Assembly: GCA_025351925.1 (NCBI GenBank)
Contig: JANXVC010000454.1
Location: 1-42,818, forward strand
Reading direction: 5' to 3'
DNA length: 42,818 nucleotides
Source of the DNA: Rhodospirillales bacterium
GTDB taxonomy: Bacteria > Pseudomonadota > Alphaproteobacteria > Acetobacterales > Acetobacteraceae
The notes under the pieces: generated by a model
The model's input: only the letters and a program-made list of their open reading frames with translations
Told to the model about the DNA's origin: nothing
Databases searched by the model: none
In this document: piece after piece, positions 18,080 through 28,882 of the stretch
How positions within the stretch are numbered: the stretch's first letter is position 1
Layout: each line of letters begins with the position of its first letter
Position numbers and translations under genes: made by a program

Positions 18080-20395
18080 ATGACGATCAATCACTGCGCC
18101 GTTTTGGGCGCCGGGCTGATGGGCAGCGGCATCGCCGCCCATTTGGCCAATGCCGGCCTGCCGGTGCTGCTGCTGGATCTGCCGGCCAAGGCCGGGCCGC
18201 GCAGCGCCGTCGCCATGGGCGCGATCGAGCGTATGAAGAAGGCCGACCCGCAGCCGCTGATGCTGCCGGAGAACGCCAAGCTCATCACGCCGGGCAACTT
18301 CGACGACGACCTGGCGAAACTCGCCGAGTGCGACTGGATCATCGAGGTGATCGTCGAGGATTTGGCGGTGAAGCGGGCGCTTTACGACCGCATCGATGCC
18401 GTTCGCAAGCCCGGCAGCATCGTGTCGAGCAATACCAGCACCATCCCGCTGCGCTCCCTATCCAAGAAGCAGTCGGCCGCGTTCAAGCAGGACTTCTGCA
18501 TCACGCATTTTTTCAACCCGCCCCGCTACATGCGGCTGCTGGAGCTCGTCACCGGCCCCGACACCCGGCCCGAGGTCGCGGCCGAGTTGACTACGCTGTG
18601 CGACGTGCGCCTAGGCAAGGGCGTCGTGCGCTGCAAGGATACGCCGGGCTTCATCGCCAACCGCATCGGCACGCACTGGATCACCGTCGCCATCGACGAG
18701 GCGATCGCCCGCGGCTTGCCGATCGAGCATGCCGACGCGGTGCACCGCCCGATGGGCATGCCGAAGACCGGCGTATTCGGCTTGGTCGATCTGGTCGGGC
18801 TGGACCTGATGCCGCTGGTCGCCACGTCGATGCTGATGAGCCTGCCGCCCGACGACGATTTCCGCCGGGTGTTCCGCGAGCAGCCGCTGCTGACCCGCAT
18901 GATCGCCGAGGGCAATGTCGGGCGGAAGGGCAAGGGCGGCTTCTACCGCATGAACAAGGCCGGCAAGGAGCGGGTGCTGGAGTCGATTGACCTCGTGACC
19001 GGCGAGTACCATCCCTCGACGAAGCCGAAGCTGGACGCGGTCGAGGCCGGGCGTCGCGACCCCGGCGCACTGGTGCGACACGCGAGCCCAGCCGGCGAGT
19101 ATGCGCGCGCCGTGCTGGTGCAGGTCCTGGCCTACGCGGCGTCGCTGGTGCCGGCCATTGCCGATGATATCGCGTCCGTCGATGAGGCCATGCGGCTCGG
19201 CTATGCCTGGGCGCAGGGGCCGTTCGAGCTGATGGACCGGCTGGGTACCGACTGGCTGGCGGGAGCCGTCGAGGCGGTTGGGCTGCCGGTGCCGGCCTTG
19301 CTGACGCTGGCGCGTGGCCGGACATTCTATCGCGTGCAGGACGGCGTGCTGCAGTGCCTGTCGCCTTCGGGCGACTATGCTCCAGTCGTGCGGCCCGCGG
19401 GCGTGCTGCTGCTGCAGGACGTCAAGCGCGCTGGGAAGCCGGTGATGCGCAACGGCTCCGCCAGCGTCTGGGATATCGGCGACGGCGTGCTGTGTTTCGA
19501 GTTCACCAGCAAGATGAACTCGATCGACCCGGAGATCATGGCGCTGCTTGGCAAGGCGCTTGGCATCGCCGCCAAGGGCTACCGCGGCATGGTCGTGTAT
19601 AACGAGGGCGAGAACTTCTCGGTCGGCGCCAATCTCGGCATCGCCATGTTCGCCGCCAACGTCGCGGCCTGGCCGGTGATCGAGCAGCAGGTCGCGGGCG
19701 GGCAGGCGGCCTACAAGGCGCTGAAGTATGCTCCAATTCCGGTAGTCGGCGCGCCGTCCGGCATGGCGCTGGGAGGCGGGTGCGAAATCCTAATGCACTG
19801 CAGCGCGGTGCAGGCGCATGCCGAGACCTATATGGGCCTGGTCGAGGTCGGCGTCGGACTGCTGCCGGGCTGGGGCGGCTGCAAGGAGCTGCTGGGACGC
19901 TGGCAGGCAGAGCCCAAGCTGCCGCGCGGGCCGCTGCCGGCGGTCGCCAAGGTTTTTGAAGTGATCTCGACGGCGCAGGTCAGCAAGTCGGCCGCCCAAG
20001 CACGCGGGCTGGGCTTCCTGCGCGCCACGGACGCGATCACCATGAACCGCGACCGGCTGCTGTATGATGCGAAGCAGCGCGTGCTGGCTTTGGCCGAGGA
20101 CTACCAGCCACCGAAAGCCTTCGAGTACCGCCTGCCCGGACCCGGCGGTCGCGTGGCCCTCGAACTCGCGGTCGAGGGATTTGCCGCGACCGGCAAGGCG
20201 ACGCCGCATGACGTCGTGGTGTCCAACGCGGTCGCCCGCGTGCTGACCGGCGGCGAGGCCGACCCGCTGGACGTCTTGACCGAAGACGACATGACGACAC
20301 TTGAACGCAGCGCCTTCATGACGCTGGTGCGCAACCCCGCCTCGCTCGCCCGCACCGAGCACATGCTGGCCACCGGCAAGCCGCTGCGCAATTAG
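18080..20395 (+). CDS. 3-hydroxyacyl-CoA dehydrogenase / enoyl-CoA hydratase, FadN type
   Basis: Bifunctional beta-oxidation enzyme of 771 residues with the dehydrogenase first and the hydratase last, opposite to E. coli FadB. The NAD-binding fold opens with VLGAGLMGSGIAAHLANAG (8-26). The dehydrogenase catalytic His143 is in ITHFFNPPRYM, and the C-terminal 3HCDH repeats follow. A crotonase domain begins near residue 460, with GENFSVGANLG (about 508-518), the oxyanion-hole segment MALGGGCEIL (about 563-572) and a candidate Glu in GLVEVGVGLLPGWGG. The ATG at 18080 is five bases after the thiolase stop. This architecture is the FadN/YusL type. With the thiolase it should carry out hydration, oxidation and cleavage. 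Confidence 0.92.
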   Translation: MTINHCAVLGAGLMGSGIAAHLANAGLPVLLLDLPAKAGPRSAVAMGAIERMKKADPQPLMLPENAKLITPGNFDDDLAKLAECDWIIEVIVEDLAVKRALYDRIDAVRKPGSIVSSNTSTIPLRSLSKKQSAAFKQDFCITHFFNPPRYMRLLELVTGPDTRPEVAAELTTLCDVRLGKGVVRCKDTPGFIANRIGTHWITVAIDEAIARGLPIEHADAVHRPMGMPKTGVFGLVDLVGLDLMPLVATSMLMSLPPDDDFRRVFREQPLLTRMIAEGNVGRKGKGGFYRMNKAGKERVLESIDLVTGEYHPSTKPKLDAVEAGRRDPGALVRHASPAGEYARAVLVQVLAYAASLVPAIADDIASVDEAMRLGYAWAQGPFELMDRLGTDWLAGAVEAVGLPVPALLTLARGRTFYRVQDGVLQCLSPSGDYAPVVRPAGVLLLQDVKRAGKPVMRNGSASVWDIGDGVLCFEFTSKMNSIDPEIMALLGKALGIAAKGYRGMVVYNEGENFSVGANLGIAMFAANVAAWPVIEQQVAGGQAAYKALKYAPIPVVGAPSGMALGGGCEILMHCSAVQAHAETYMGLVEVGVGLLPGWGGCKELLGRWQAEPKLPRGPLPAVAKVFEVISTAQVSKSAAQARGLGFLRATDAITMNRDRLLYDAKQRVLALAEDYQPPKAFEYRLPGPGGRVALELAVEGFAATGKATPHDVVVSNAVARVLTGGEADPLDVLTEDDMTTLERSAFMTLVRNPASLARTEHMLATGKPLRN

Positions 20396-20409
20396 AGGAA
20401 ACCAGAATC

Positions 20410-22236
<1,827 letters not shown>

Positions 22237-22273
22237 GGCGCAAAATCGTTTAGGCAGGAGGGAACGCTGGGTC

Positions 22274-22300
22274 TTGGTCACGCCAGAGCGCAGCGTCTGA
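22274..22300 (+). other. Possible 8-codon leader ORF before the SCO gene
   Basis: The only strong ribosome-binding site here, AGGAGGG at about 22256-22262, is 37 bases from the SCO ATG, too far to serve it. A TTG at 22274 after that site reads MVTPERSV and stops at a TGA that overlaps the SCO ATG (TGATG). This could be a translational-coupling leader. Nothing else supports it. Confidence 0.25.
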
Positions 22301-23025
22301 TGAAGACCCTGCTCCTGCTCCTCCTGCTCGCTGGTCCCGCCTGGGCCAGGGGGCGGCTGGACGATCTTGAGTGGGTGCAGCGCCAGGGCGCATCGGTGCC
22401 GATGGACGCACCGTTGCGGGAGCATGACGGACAGGCGACCACCTTGCGCCAGGTCGCGGGCGGGCTGCCCTTGGTGTTGGCGCCGGGCTATTTCCATTGC
22501 CCGAACCTGTGCGGCATCGTGCGGGAGGACCTGTTCGCCGCGCTGGCGCAGAGCGGTTTGCAGGTTGGGCGGGATTATGGGCTGGCCGTTCTCTCGATCG
22601 ACCCGGCCGAGGGGCCAGCCGACGCTGCAGCCGCGCACCCTTCCGAGGGTCACCGCCTGACTGGGCCGGTCACCAGCATTGAGGCGATCGCCGACGCAGT
22701 CGGTTTCCGCTTCCGTTTCGACCCGGCACTACGGGAATTCTTGCACCCGGCCGGCGTCGCTGTCTTGTCGCCGGTTGGTCAGGTATCGGGCTACCTGCTC
22801 GGCGTCGGCTATGACCCCGGCGCGTTGCGAGACGCGGTGCGCCTGGCCGGGGCAGGCGGACAGGCCCGGGCTAATCCTGTCCTGCTACTGTGCTTCCACT
22901 ACGATGCCGCGACCGGGCGCTATACGCTCGCGATCGAGAAGGTGCTCCGCATCACGGCGCTGCTCACGGTGCTGCTGATCGGCGGAGCGCTGTGGCTGGC
23001 GCACCGTCCTCGCCGCCTTCGGTAA
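22300..23025 (+). CDS. SCO1/SenC-family copper/thiol-disulfide protein
   Basis: Membrane-attached thioredoxin-like protein of 241 residues. The SCO family inserts copper into the CuA site of cytochrome c oxidase or handles thiol redox in the periplasm. It has a signal peptide (TLLLLLLLAGPAWA, about 3-16), the copper-binding CxxxC within GYFHCPNLCG and a His in FLHPAGVAVLSP as the likely third ligand. A conserved LLLCFHYDAATGRYTLAIEKVLR block leads into a C-terminal membrane span (ALLTVLLIGGALWLA). The start codon overlaps the stop of a possible leader peptide. No oxidase gene is nearby, so it is an orphan at the end of the fatty-acid island. Confidence 0.88.
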   Translation: MKTLLLLLLLAGPAWARGRLDDLEWVQRQGASVPMDAPLREHDGQATTLRQVAGGLPLVLAPGYFHCPNLCGIVREDLFAALAQSGLQVGRDYGLAVLSIDPAEGPADAAAAHPSEGHRLTGPVTSIEAIADAVGFRFRFDPALREFLHPAGVAVLSPVGQVSGYLLGVGYDPGALRDAVRLAGAGGQARANPVLLLCFHYDAATGRYTLAIEKVLRITALLTVLLIGGALWLAHRPRRLR

Positions 23026-23038
23026 ACGGTTCTTAGCT

Positions 23039-24730
23039 TCAGCCTCGCTGCGCGCGCGGTGCCTTGCGGCTGGCGTAGGAGCGGCCCGGCCGGGCGCCGG
23101 AGGTGCGGGCCTCGGCACCGGCCGTCGCCGGCTCGATGCGGGCCTCGCCCTCGCCAGCGTGGCGCACGGCGGCGGCGAAGCGATCGGCGGTTTCAGCCAC
23201 GATCTCGAACCGCGTGTCGGTATCGAAAATGCGGATGGCGCCGATGTCGGCCTTGGTCACGCCGCCCAGCCGGCAGATCAGCGGGATCAGCCATTTGGGA
23301 TCGGCGTTGTTGCGGCGACCGATTGTCAGCCGGAACCAGGCCCCGCCGGCTGCAGAACGCTGCGGTGCGCGAGGCTCCCGGACAAAGCGCTCGCCGGGTT
23401 GCCGGGGCGCCATGACGGGCGCCGCGTCGAACTGCTCCTCGGGCGCCGGCATGCGGGCGCGGTAGGTGCGAACCAGGGCGGCGGCGATCCAATCGGCCGG
23501 GCGGCCCTCCAGCAACAGCCGGGCCAGCGCCAAATCCTCCTCGGCCGGCTCCTCCGCCAGGATCGGGTCGGCGAGTAGGCGCTCCTGGTCGCGGGCGCGG
23601 ATCAGCTCGGCGGATGGCGGATCGCTCCAGCCGGCGTCGAGGCCAGCGGAGGCGATCAACTGCTCGGCCCGGCGGCGTTTTGGAAACGGCACCAGCAGCA
23701 CCGACGTGCCCTTGCGGCCAGCGCGCCCGGTGCGGCCGCTCCGATGCAGCATGGTCTCCTTATTAGTCGGCAGGTCGGCGTGGATCACCAGATCGAGGTC
23801 CGGCAGGTCGAGCCCGCGCGCCGCCACGTCGGTCGCGACGCACACGCGTGATCGGCCGTCGCGCAACGACTGCAGCGCGCTGCTCCGCTCGTGCTGGCTG
23901 AGTTCGCCGGACAGCGCGACGGCATCGAAGCCGCGCTCGATCAGGCGGCCATGCAGCCGGCGCACGCCGTCGCGGGTGGCGCAGAACACCAGGCTGGCCC
24001 GCGCCTCGAAGTAGCGCAGCACGTTGACCGCGGCACGCTCCGCATCATGCGGCGCCATGGTCACGGCGCGGTACTCGATGTCGCCATGCGGCTCGTTGCG
24101 GCCACCGGTGTCGATGCGCAGCGCGTCGCGCTGATAGCGCCGGGCCAGCGAGGCGATCTCCTTGGGGATCGTGGCGGAGAACAGCAGGGTGCGCCGCTCC
24201 GCTGGCGTGGCGTCCAGGATGAACTCGAGGTCCTCGCGGAAGCCGAGATCCAGCATCTCATCGGCCTCGTCCAGCACGACGACGCGCAGGCTGCCGAGAT
24301 CGAGCCGGCCGCGTTCCAGATGGTCGCGCAGCCGCCCGGGGGTGCCAACGACGATGTGGCAGCCGCCGGCCAGCACGCGCTGTTCGGCCCGGCTGTCCAT
24401 GCCGCCGACGCAGGACGCCATGCGGGCACCGGTCTGCTGATACAGCCAGGCCAGCTCGCCCTGCACCTGCATCGCCAGCTCTCGTGTCGGGGCGATCACC
24501 AAGGCGAGCGGCGCCGCAGGGCGGTCGAAGCGCTCGGCGTCGCCCAGCAACGTGGGAGCGAAGGCGAGGCCGTAGGCGACGGTCTTGCCCGAGCCGGTCT
24601 GCGCCGACACCACGAGGTCGCGTCCCGCAGCCTCGTCCACCAGCACGGCGGATTGGACGGCGGTCGGCTCAAGGTAGTCGCGGGCAACGAGCGCTCGGTT
24701 GAGAGCCGGATTTACGGTCGGAAAGGACAT
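23039..24730 (-). CDS. DEAD-box ATP-dependent RNA helicase
   Basis: RNA helicase of 563 residues. The core motifs are present in order: the Q-motif region EPTAVQSAVL (21-30), Walker A AQTGSGKT (43-50), PTRELA (81-86), TPGR (130-133), DEAD (154-157), SAT (185-187), VATDVAARGLDLP and HRSGRTGRAGR. The C-terminal extension holds a DbpA-type RNA-binding domain (WFRLTIGRRNNADPKWLIPL), and the tail is basic (GARPGRSYASRKAPRAQRG). This arrangement matches CsdA/DbpA-like helicases working on ribosomal RNA or on structured mRNA in the cold. It is probably a single-gene unit, convergent with the SCO gene at a 13-base gap. Confidence 0.93.
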   Translation of the reverse strand: MSFPTVNPALNRALVARDYLEPTAVQSAVLVDEAAGRDLVVSAQTGSGKTVAYGLAFAPTLLGDAERFDRPAAPLALVIAPTRELAMQVQGELAWLYQQTGARMASCVGGMDSRAEQRVLAGGCHIVVGTPGRLRDHLERGRLDLGSLRVVVLDEADEMLDLGFREDLEFILDATPAERRTLLFSATIPKEIASLARRYQRDALRIDTGGRNEPHGDIEYRAVTMAPHDAERAAVNVLRYFEARASLVFCATRDGVRRLHGRLIERGFDAVALSGELSQHERSSALQSLRDGRSRVCVATDVAARGLDLPDLDLVIHADLPTNKETMLHRSGRTGRAGRKGTSVLLVPFPKRRRAEQLIASAGLDAGWSDPPSAELIRARDQERLLADPILAEEPAEEDLALARLLLEGRPADWIAAALVRTYRARMPAPEEQFDAAPVMAPRQPGERFVREPRAPQRSAAGGAWFRLTIGRRNNADPKWLIPLICRLGGVTKADIGAIRIFDTDTRFEIVAETADRFAAAVRHAGEGEARIEPATAGAEARTSGARPGRSYASRKAPRAQRG

Positions 24731-24770
24731 GCATCTACCAGTTAACCGCGACCGAACCGCCGCGTCCGGC

Positions 24771-24790
24771 GCGGTTTAGCCCAAAACCGC
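24771..24790 (-). terminator. Stem-loop between the aminopeptidase and helicase genes
   Basis: GCGGTTT and AAACCGC form a perfect 7-base stem around a 6-base loop, in the 134-base gap downstream of the minus-strand aminopeptidase. No T-run follows, so an intrinsic terminator is uncertain. A second, 8-base stem (GTGGGCCG with CGGCCCAC, 24851-24883) straddles the aminopeptidase stop codon. Confidence 0.3.
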
Positions 24791-24864
24791 CGCAAATGCT
24801 AAATATTGCAGCGCACAGCAGACCGGCGTTGCCGCACCGGGCCGCAACAGGTGGGCCGCGACGG

Positions 24865-26127
24865 TCAGGCCGCGACGGCCCACTCGCCCCGGCGCATCAA
24901 CGGCTCAGCGCTGCCCGCCACGTCGATGCCGTCCACGTCCACCTCGCCGGAGCCGATCATCCAGTCGATGTGGATCAAGCTGCTATTGGCGCCGCGCTGC
25001 GCCAGCTCGGTGTCGGACGCGGTGGTGCCGCCCTCCAGGCAGGTCTTATACGCCTGGCCAAGTGCGATATGGCTGGCGGCGTTCTCGTCGAACAGCGTGT
25101 TGAAGAACAGCAGGCCGCTGGCCGAGATCGGCGAGGAGTGCGGCACCAGTGCGACCTCGCCCAGCCGGCGCGCGCCCTCGTCGGTGTCCAATACCTTTTG
25201 CAGCACCTCCTGCCCGGTGCGCGCCGTCGCATCGACAATCACGCCCGCCTTGAAGCGCACTGCGATGTCCTGGATCAGCGTGCCTTGATACGACAGCGGC
25301 TTCGTGCTGCGCACCGTGCCGTCCACCCGCAGCCGGTGCGGCGTGGTGAACACCTCCTCGGTCGGGATGTTGGGGTTGCAGACGATGCCGTTCTTCGCCG
25401 GCTCTGAACCGCCTAGCCAGAGATGCCCATCGGATAACCCAACGCGCAAATCGGTGCCGGGGCCGCGGAAGTGCAGTGCGGTAAAACGGCTGGCGTTAAG
25501 CATGACGGTGCGGGCGTGCAGCGACGCATTGTGCTCGGCCCAGGCAGCGACCGGGTCGGGCGCGTCGATGCGCGATGCCGCGAAGATCGCGTCCCATAGC
25601 TTGGCCGCCGCAGCGTCGTCGGAAAGCTCCGGGAACATCGTGCGGGCCCAGGCCGGCGTCGCAAAGCTCGTGATAGTCCAGTTGATATTGAACCCGGTGA
25701 TCAGTTCGAGCGCCGGGCGATCGGCGACGGAGCGGGCGCGGTTGGCGCGGGCGACCCGGTCGGGATCTTGGCCGGCGAGCAGAGACGGGTTCTCGCCGGC
25801 GATGGCGAGGCGAGCGGCGCCGCCGCGGAAGGCCGTCGCCATGCCGTCGTACAGCCAGCTGGCAGCGGTGTCGAACGCGGCGTCCGGCGCGTGCTCGAAG
25901 CGGGCCAGGGTGCTGGCGTCGTCGCTCAGCAGGGTGGTGACGAGGGACGCGCCGGCGCGGTATGCGTGCGCGGTGATGCGGCGGACCAGCGGCACGGCGT
26001 CGAGCGGCGCTGTGATCACCAGCTCCTGGCCCGGCGCCAGGCCCAGGCCGACGCGGACCGCGACCTCGCCAAGCCGGTCCAGGCGTGCGTCGTGGGTGCT
26101 GGCTTGCGGACGGACGGCGACGTTCAT
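24865..26127 (-). CDS. M29-family aminopeptidase (thermophilic aminopeptidase type)
   Basis: Two-metal leucyl-type aminopeptidase releasing N-terminal amino acids in the cytoplasm, 420 residues. Family features are GQELVITAPLDAVPLVR near the N-terminus, the conserved NIPTEEVFTTPHR segment containing a metal-ligand Glu, LGEVALVPHSSPI, and the C-terminal SLIHIDWMIGSGEVDVDG with ligand His and Asp. The ATG at 26127 is preceded by GAGGAGCACACC. The much longer open frame upstream is noise. It is transcribed away from the DUF2945 gene, with 121 bases between. Confidence 0.9.
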   Translation of the reverse strand: MNVAVRPQASTHDARLDRLGEVAVRVGLGLAPGQELVITAPLDAVPLVRRITAHAYRAGASLVTTLLSDDASTLARFEHAPDAAFDTAASWLYDGMATAFRGGAARLAIAGENPSLLAGQDPDRVARANRARSVADRPALELITGFNINWTITSFATPAWARTMFPELSDDAAAAKLWDAIFAASRIDAPDPVAAWAEHNASLHARTVMLNASRFTALHFRGPGTDLRVGLSDGHLWLGGSEPAKNGIVCNPNIPTEEVFTTPHRLRVDGTVRSTKPLSYQGTLIQDIAVRFKAGVIVDATARTGQEVLQKVLDTDEGARRLGEVALVPHSSPISASGLLFFNTLFDENAASHIALGQAYKTCLEGGTTASDTELAQRGANSSLIHIDWMIGSGEVDVDGIDVAGSAEPLMRRGEWAVAA

Positions 26128-26248
26128 GCGGTGTGCTCCTCGAATTGGCTGGGAAGATGAATGGTTCCGAAAGATAGGCGCAGGGGCAGCCATCGGAAAC
26201 CCGGAACATCCTGCGCGGTTCAGGGCAGTCAACCAACAGGGGACCACC

Positions 26249-26467
26249 ATGCCCAAGACGCTTAAGCCCGGCGACAAGGTGAGCTGGTACACGTCCGGCG
26301 GAGAGACGCACGGGATCGTCGAGAAGAAGGTGACCGGGACGACGCAGATCAAGGGCCACACGGCAAAGGCGACCAAGGATGATCCGCAGTTCGTGGTGAA
26401 GTCCGCGAAGTCCGGCAAGACGGCCGTGCACAAGCCATCTGACCTGAAGAAGGGCCAACTGACCTGA
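26249..26467 (+). CDS. DUF2945 (HVA1-type) small protein
   Basis: Small basic protein of 72 residues of the DUF2945 / hypervirulence-associated TUDOR-like family. KPGDKVSWYTSGGETHGIVEKK opens the single beta-barrel domain, followed by HTAKATKDDPQFVVKSAKSG and a Lys-rich end. The family's function is unknown. The ATG has AGGGGACCACC upstream. The 3' end is unusual: a 15-base segment is repeated 20 bases later, and the second, out-of-phase copy supplies the stop codon, so the original C-terminus may have been different. Confidence 0.82.
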   Translation: MPKTLKPGDKVSWYTSGGETHGIVEKKVTGTTQIKGHTAKATKDDPQFVVKSAKSGKTAVHKPSDLKKGQLT

Positions 26468-26473
26468 AGAAGG
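26439..26473 (+). repeat. 20-base-period tandem duplication over the DUF2945 stop codon
   Basis: CTGACCTGAAGAAGG occurs at 26439-26453 and again at 26459-26473. The first copy is read as Ser-Asp-Leu-Lys-Lys. The second is in a different phase and provides the TGA stop. Confidence 0.85.
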
Positions 26474-26554
26474 AGTGATCGGATAGCGCCGGGGTGGGAT
26501 TCCGCACGGTTCCATGGAATCATCCGGGCAACGCACCTGGAAGGATCATAGAGG

Positions 26555-27346
26555 ATGCTGCCCATCGCTCGTCTGCTACTCGGCCTCGTTGCGCTTTCCG
26601 TCACCGCCTGCGCGACGCGCCCGCCCGCCGGCGATGCAGAGGCGCAGGCCGACTTCCGCGAGCTGAACGACCCAATCGAGCCGACCAACCGGTTCTTCTA
26701 CCGGGTGAATGACACGATCGACACCTACGCGCTGCGGCCGGCCGCGGTGGCGTATCGCGACGTGGTGCCCGGCGCGGTGCGGCGGCCAATCCACAACGTG
26801 CTCGCGAACCTCGGCACGCCGGCGACATTCGCCAACGACGTGCTGTCGGCCAAGCCGCGGCGGGCGGGCGACAGCCTAATGCGCTTTCTGATTAACACCA
26901 CGGCCGGCGCTGGCGGGCTGTTCGACGTGGCGACCGGATGGGGCTATCCCGACCACGACAGCGATTTTGGCCTGACCCTGGCGTTGTGGGGCGTGGGCGA
27001 GGGGCCGTTCCTGTTCCTGCCGATCATCGGGCCGAGCAACCCGCGCGATGCCGTCGGCTTCGGCGCGAACACGGTGCTCGATCCGCTGACCTGGGCCTCG
27101 TTTGGCGGCAGCACCGCGGTGAATGTCACCCGCTACGGCGCCAATGCGCTGGATACGCGGGAGCGGTTCATCGAGCCGGTGGACTCCATCAAGCGCAGCG
27201 CCCTCGACCCCTACGCGACGTTTCGCAGCCTGTCGCGGCAGAACCGCACGGCCGAGGTGGCAAAGGCGGTACAGGACCGTCCGGCGACCGTGCCAGCCTG
27301 GTTCCCGCAGCCGGCCCAAGCATCGGCCCAGCAATCCGCCCAGTAA
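26555..27346 (+). CDS. mlaA: MlaA/VacJ-family outer-membrane lipoprotein
   Basis: Outer-membrane lipoprotein that removes phospholipid from the outer leaflet as part of the Mla lipid-asymmetry pathway. It has 263 residues. A lipoprotein signal peptide ends in the lipobox VTAC with Cys19. The family core follows: NDPIEPTNRFFYRVND, LINTTAGAGGLFDVAT and the segment ending FLPIIGPSNPRDAVG. The C-terminal tail is Gln/Ala/Pro-rich. The mlaBCDEF genes are not in the window. The acyl-CoA synthetase follows after 13 bases, so the two may be co-transcribed. Confidence 0.92.
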   Translation: MLPIARLLLGLVALSVTACATRPPAGDAEAQADFRELNDPIEPTNRFFYRVNDTIDTYALRPAAVAYRDVVPGAVRRPIHNVLANLGTPATFANDVLSAKPRRAGDSLMRFLINTTAGAGGLFDVATGWGYPDHDSDFGLTLALWGVGEGPFLFLPIIGPSNPRDAVGFGANTVLDPLTWASFGGSTAVNVTRYGANALDTRERFIEPVDSIKRSALDPYATFRSLSRQNRTAEVAKAVQDRPATVPAWFPQPAQASAQQSAQ

Positions 27347-27359
27347 AAGGCTTCTGACC

Positions 27360-28880
27360 ATGACTGACTCGATTTGGACCATCCTGGCCGCCAACATGTC
27401 CGCCCGAGCCGTCGGTGCGCCGGGCCGCCCGTGGCTGGACGGCGCCGGCCTGCGTGCGCTGGCCGAGCAGACCCGCCTGGCGCTGAACGGCGCGGGCATC
27501 GGGCGCGGCGACCGGGTCGGCATCGTGCTGCCCAATGGTCCCGAGATGGCGACCTGCTTCGTCGGCGTGGCCGCGACCTGCACCGCGGCCCCGCTTAACC
27601 CGGCCTACACGGCTGACGAGTTCGACTTTTATCTGTCCGATTTGAAGCCGCGGGCCATCGTCCTGCAGTTTGGCGATGCCACGCCGGCCCGCGCGGTAGC
27701 GGAGCGGCTTGGGGTCGCGATCATCGAGCTGCATCCCACCGCCGACGCTGCCGCAGGGCTGTATCGCCTAGACACCTCGGCGCTTCCAACTGGTATGTCG
27801 GCAGACGCTGGCGCAGCCGGCCCGGACGACATGGCGCTCGTGCTGCACACCTCAGGAACCACGGCGCGACCGAAGATCGTGCCGCTGACCAACCGGAACC
27901 TGGCCGCATCGGCCGCGCATATCGGCGAGTCGCTGGCGCTGAGTCCCGCCGATGTCTGTCTGAACGTCATGCCGCTGTTTCATATTCATGGGCTGGTCGC
28001 CGCCGTGCTGTCCTCGCTGCGGGCTGGGGCTGGGGTATGCTGCACGCCGGGGTTCAACGCGTTCAAGTTCGGCGAGTGGCTGAATGACGTCCAGCCGACC
28101 TGGTACACCGCCGTGCCGACGATGCATCAGGCCATCCTGATGCGCATGCGCGCCAATCCCGAGCGGGCCCGCGCCGCCGGGCTGCGCCTGATCCGCTCGT
28201 CCAGCGCGTCGCTGCCGCCGCAGGTCATGCAGGAGCTGGAGGAGGTGTTCGGCAGCCCCGTCGTCGAGGCCTACGGCATGACCGAGGCCGCGCATCAGAT
28301 GGCCTCCAACCCGCTGCCGCCGCGCGCCCGCAAGCCCGGCGCCGTCGGCCTCGCGGCCGGGCCGGAAATCGCCGTGATGACCGAGGACGGCATCGTGCTG
28401 CCCCAGGGCAGCGTCGGCGAGGTGGTGATCCGCGGCCCGAACGTCACCCTGGGCTACGCCAGCAACCCGGACGCCAACGCCCGCGCCTTCACCGACGGCT
28501 GGTTCCGCACCGGCGATCAGGGCCGGATCGACGACGAGGGCTACCTATTCCTCACCGGCCGGCTCAAGGAGCAGATCAACCGCGGCGGTGAGAAGATCAG
28601 CCCGCTTGAGGTGGATGTCGTGCTGCTCGACCACCCCAGCGTCGCCCAGGTCGTGACCTTCGGCGTACCGCACGCGAAGCTGGGCGAGGAGGTCGCGGCG
28701 GTCGTCGTGCTGCATCCTGGTGCGGAGGCGACCGAGCAGGACATTCGCGACTTCTGCGCGACCCGTCTCGCCGCCTACAAAGTGCCGCGTCACGTCCTGC
28801 TGCGTGACGACATCCCAAAGGGCGCGACCGGCAAGGTGCAGCGCATTGGACTGGCCGCGAAGCTGGGCCTGGGCGCCTGA
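27360..28880 (+). CDS. AMP-dependent acyl-CoA synthetase (FadD/AAE3-like)
   Basis: Adenylate-forming CoA ligase of 506 residues. The P-loop is unusual in sequence (LHTSGTTARPKIVPL, about 160-175), followed by EAYGMTEAAH (about 302), GWFRTGDQGRIDDEGY and LKEQINRGGEKISPLEVD. The catalytic Lys is in PKGATGKVQRIGL near residue 492. The RGGEKISP form and size are like the oxalyl-CoA/short-acyl (AAE3) group rather than the long-chain ligase at 14756. The substrate is unknown. The ATG at 27360 follows the mlaA stop by 13 bases, and the PanE-like gene starts 2 bases after its stop. Confidence 0.88.
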   Translation: MTDSIWTILAANMSARAVGAPGRPWLDGAGLRALAEQTRLALNGAGIGRGDRVGIVLPNGPEMATCFVGVAATCTAAPLNPAYTADEFDFYLSDLKPRAIVLQFGDATPARAVAERLGVAIIELHPTADAAAGLYRLDTSALPTGMSADAGAAGPDDMALVLHTSGTTARPKIVPLTNRNLAASAAHIGESLALSPADVCLNVMPLFHIHGLVAAVLSSLRAGAGVCCTPGFNAFKFGEWLNDVQPTWYTAVPTMHQAILMRMRANPERARAAGLRLIRSSSASLPPQVMQELEEVFGSPVVEAYGMTEAAHQMASNPLPPRARKPGAVGLAAGPEIAVMTEDGIVLPQGSVGEVVIRGPNVTLGYASNPDANARAFTDGWFRTGDQGRIDDEGYLFLTGRLKEQINRGGEKISPLEVDVVLLDHPSVAQVVTFGVPHAKLGEEVAAVVVLHPGAEATEQDIRDFCATRLAAYKVPRHVLLRDDIPKGATGKVQRIGLAAKLGLGA

Positions 28881-28882
28881 CC

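Noticed and set aside
24865-26688. 607-codon form of the M29 aminopeptidase
   Set aside because: The first 187 codons show no homology and run over the divergent DUF2945 gene. A strong ribosome-binding site marks ATG 26127.
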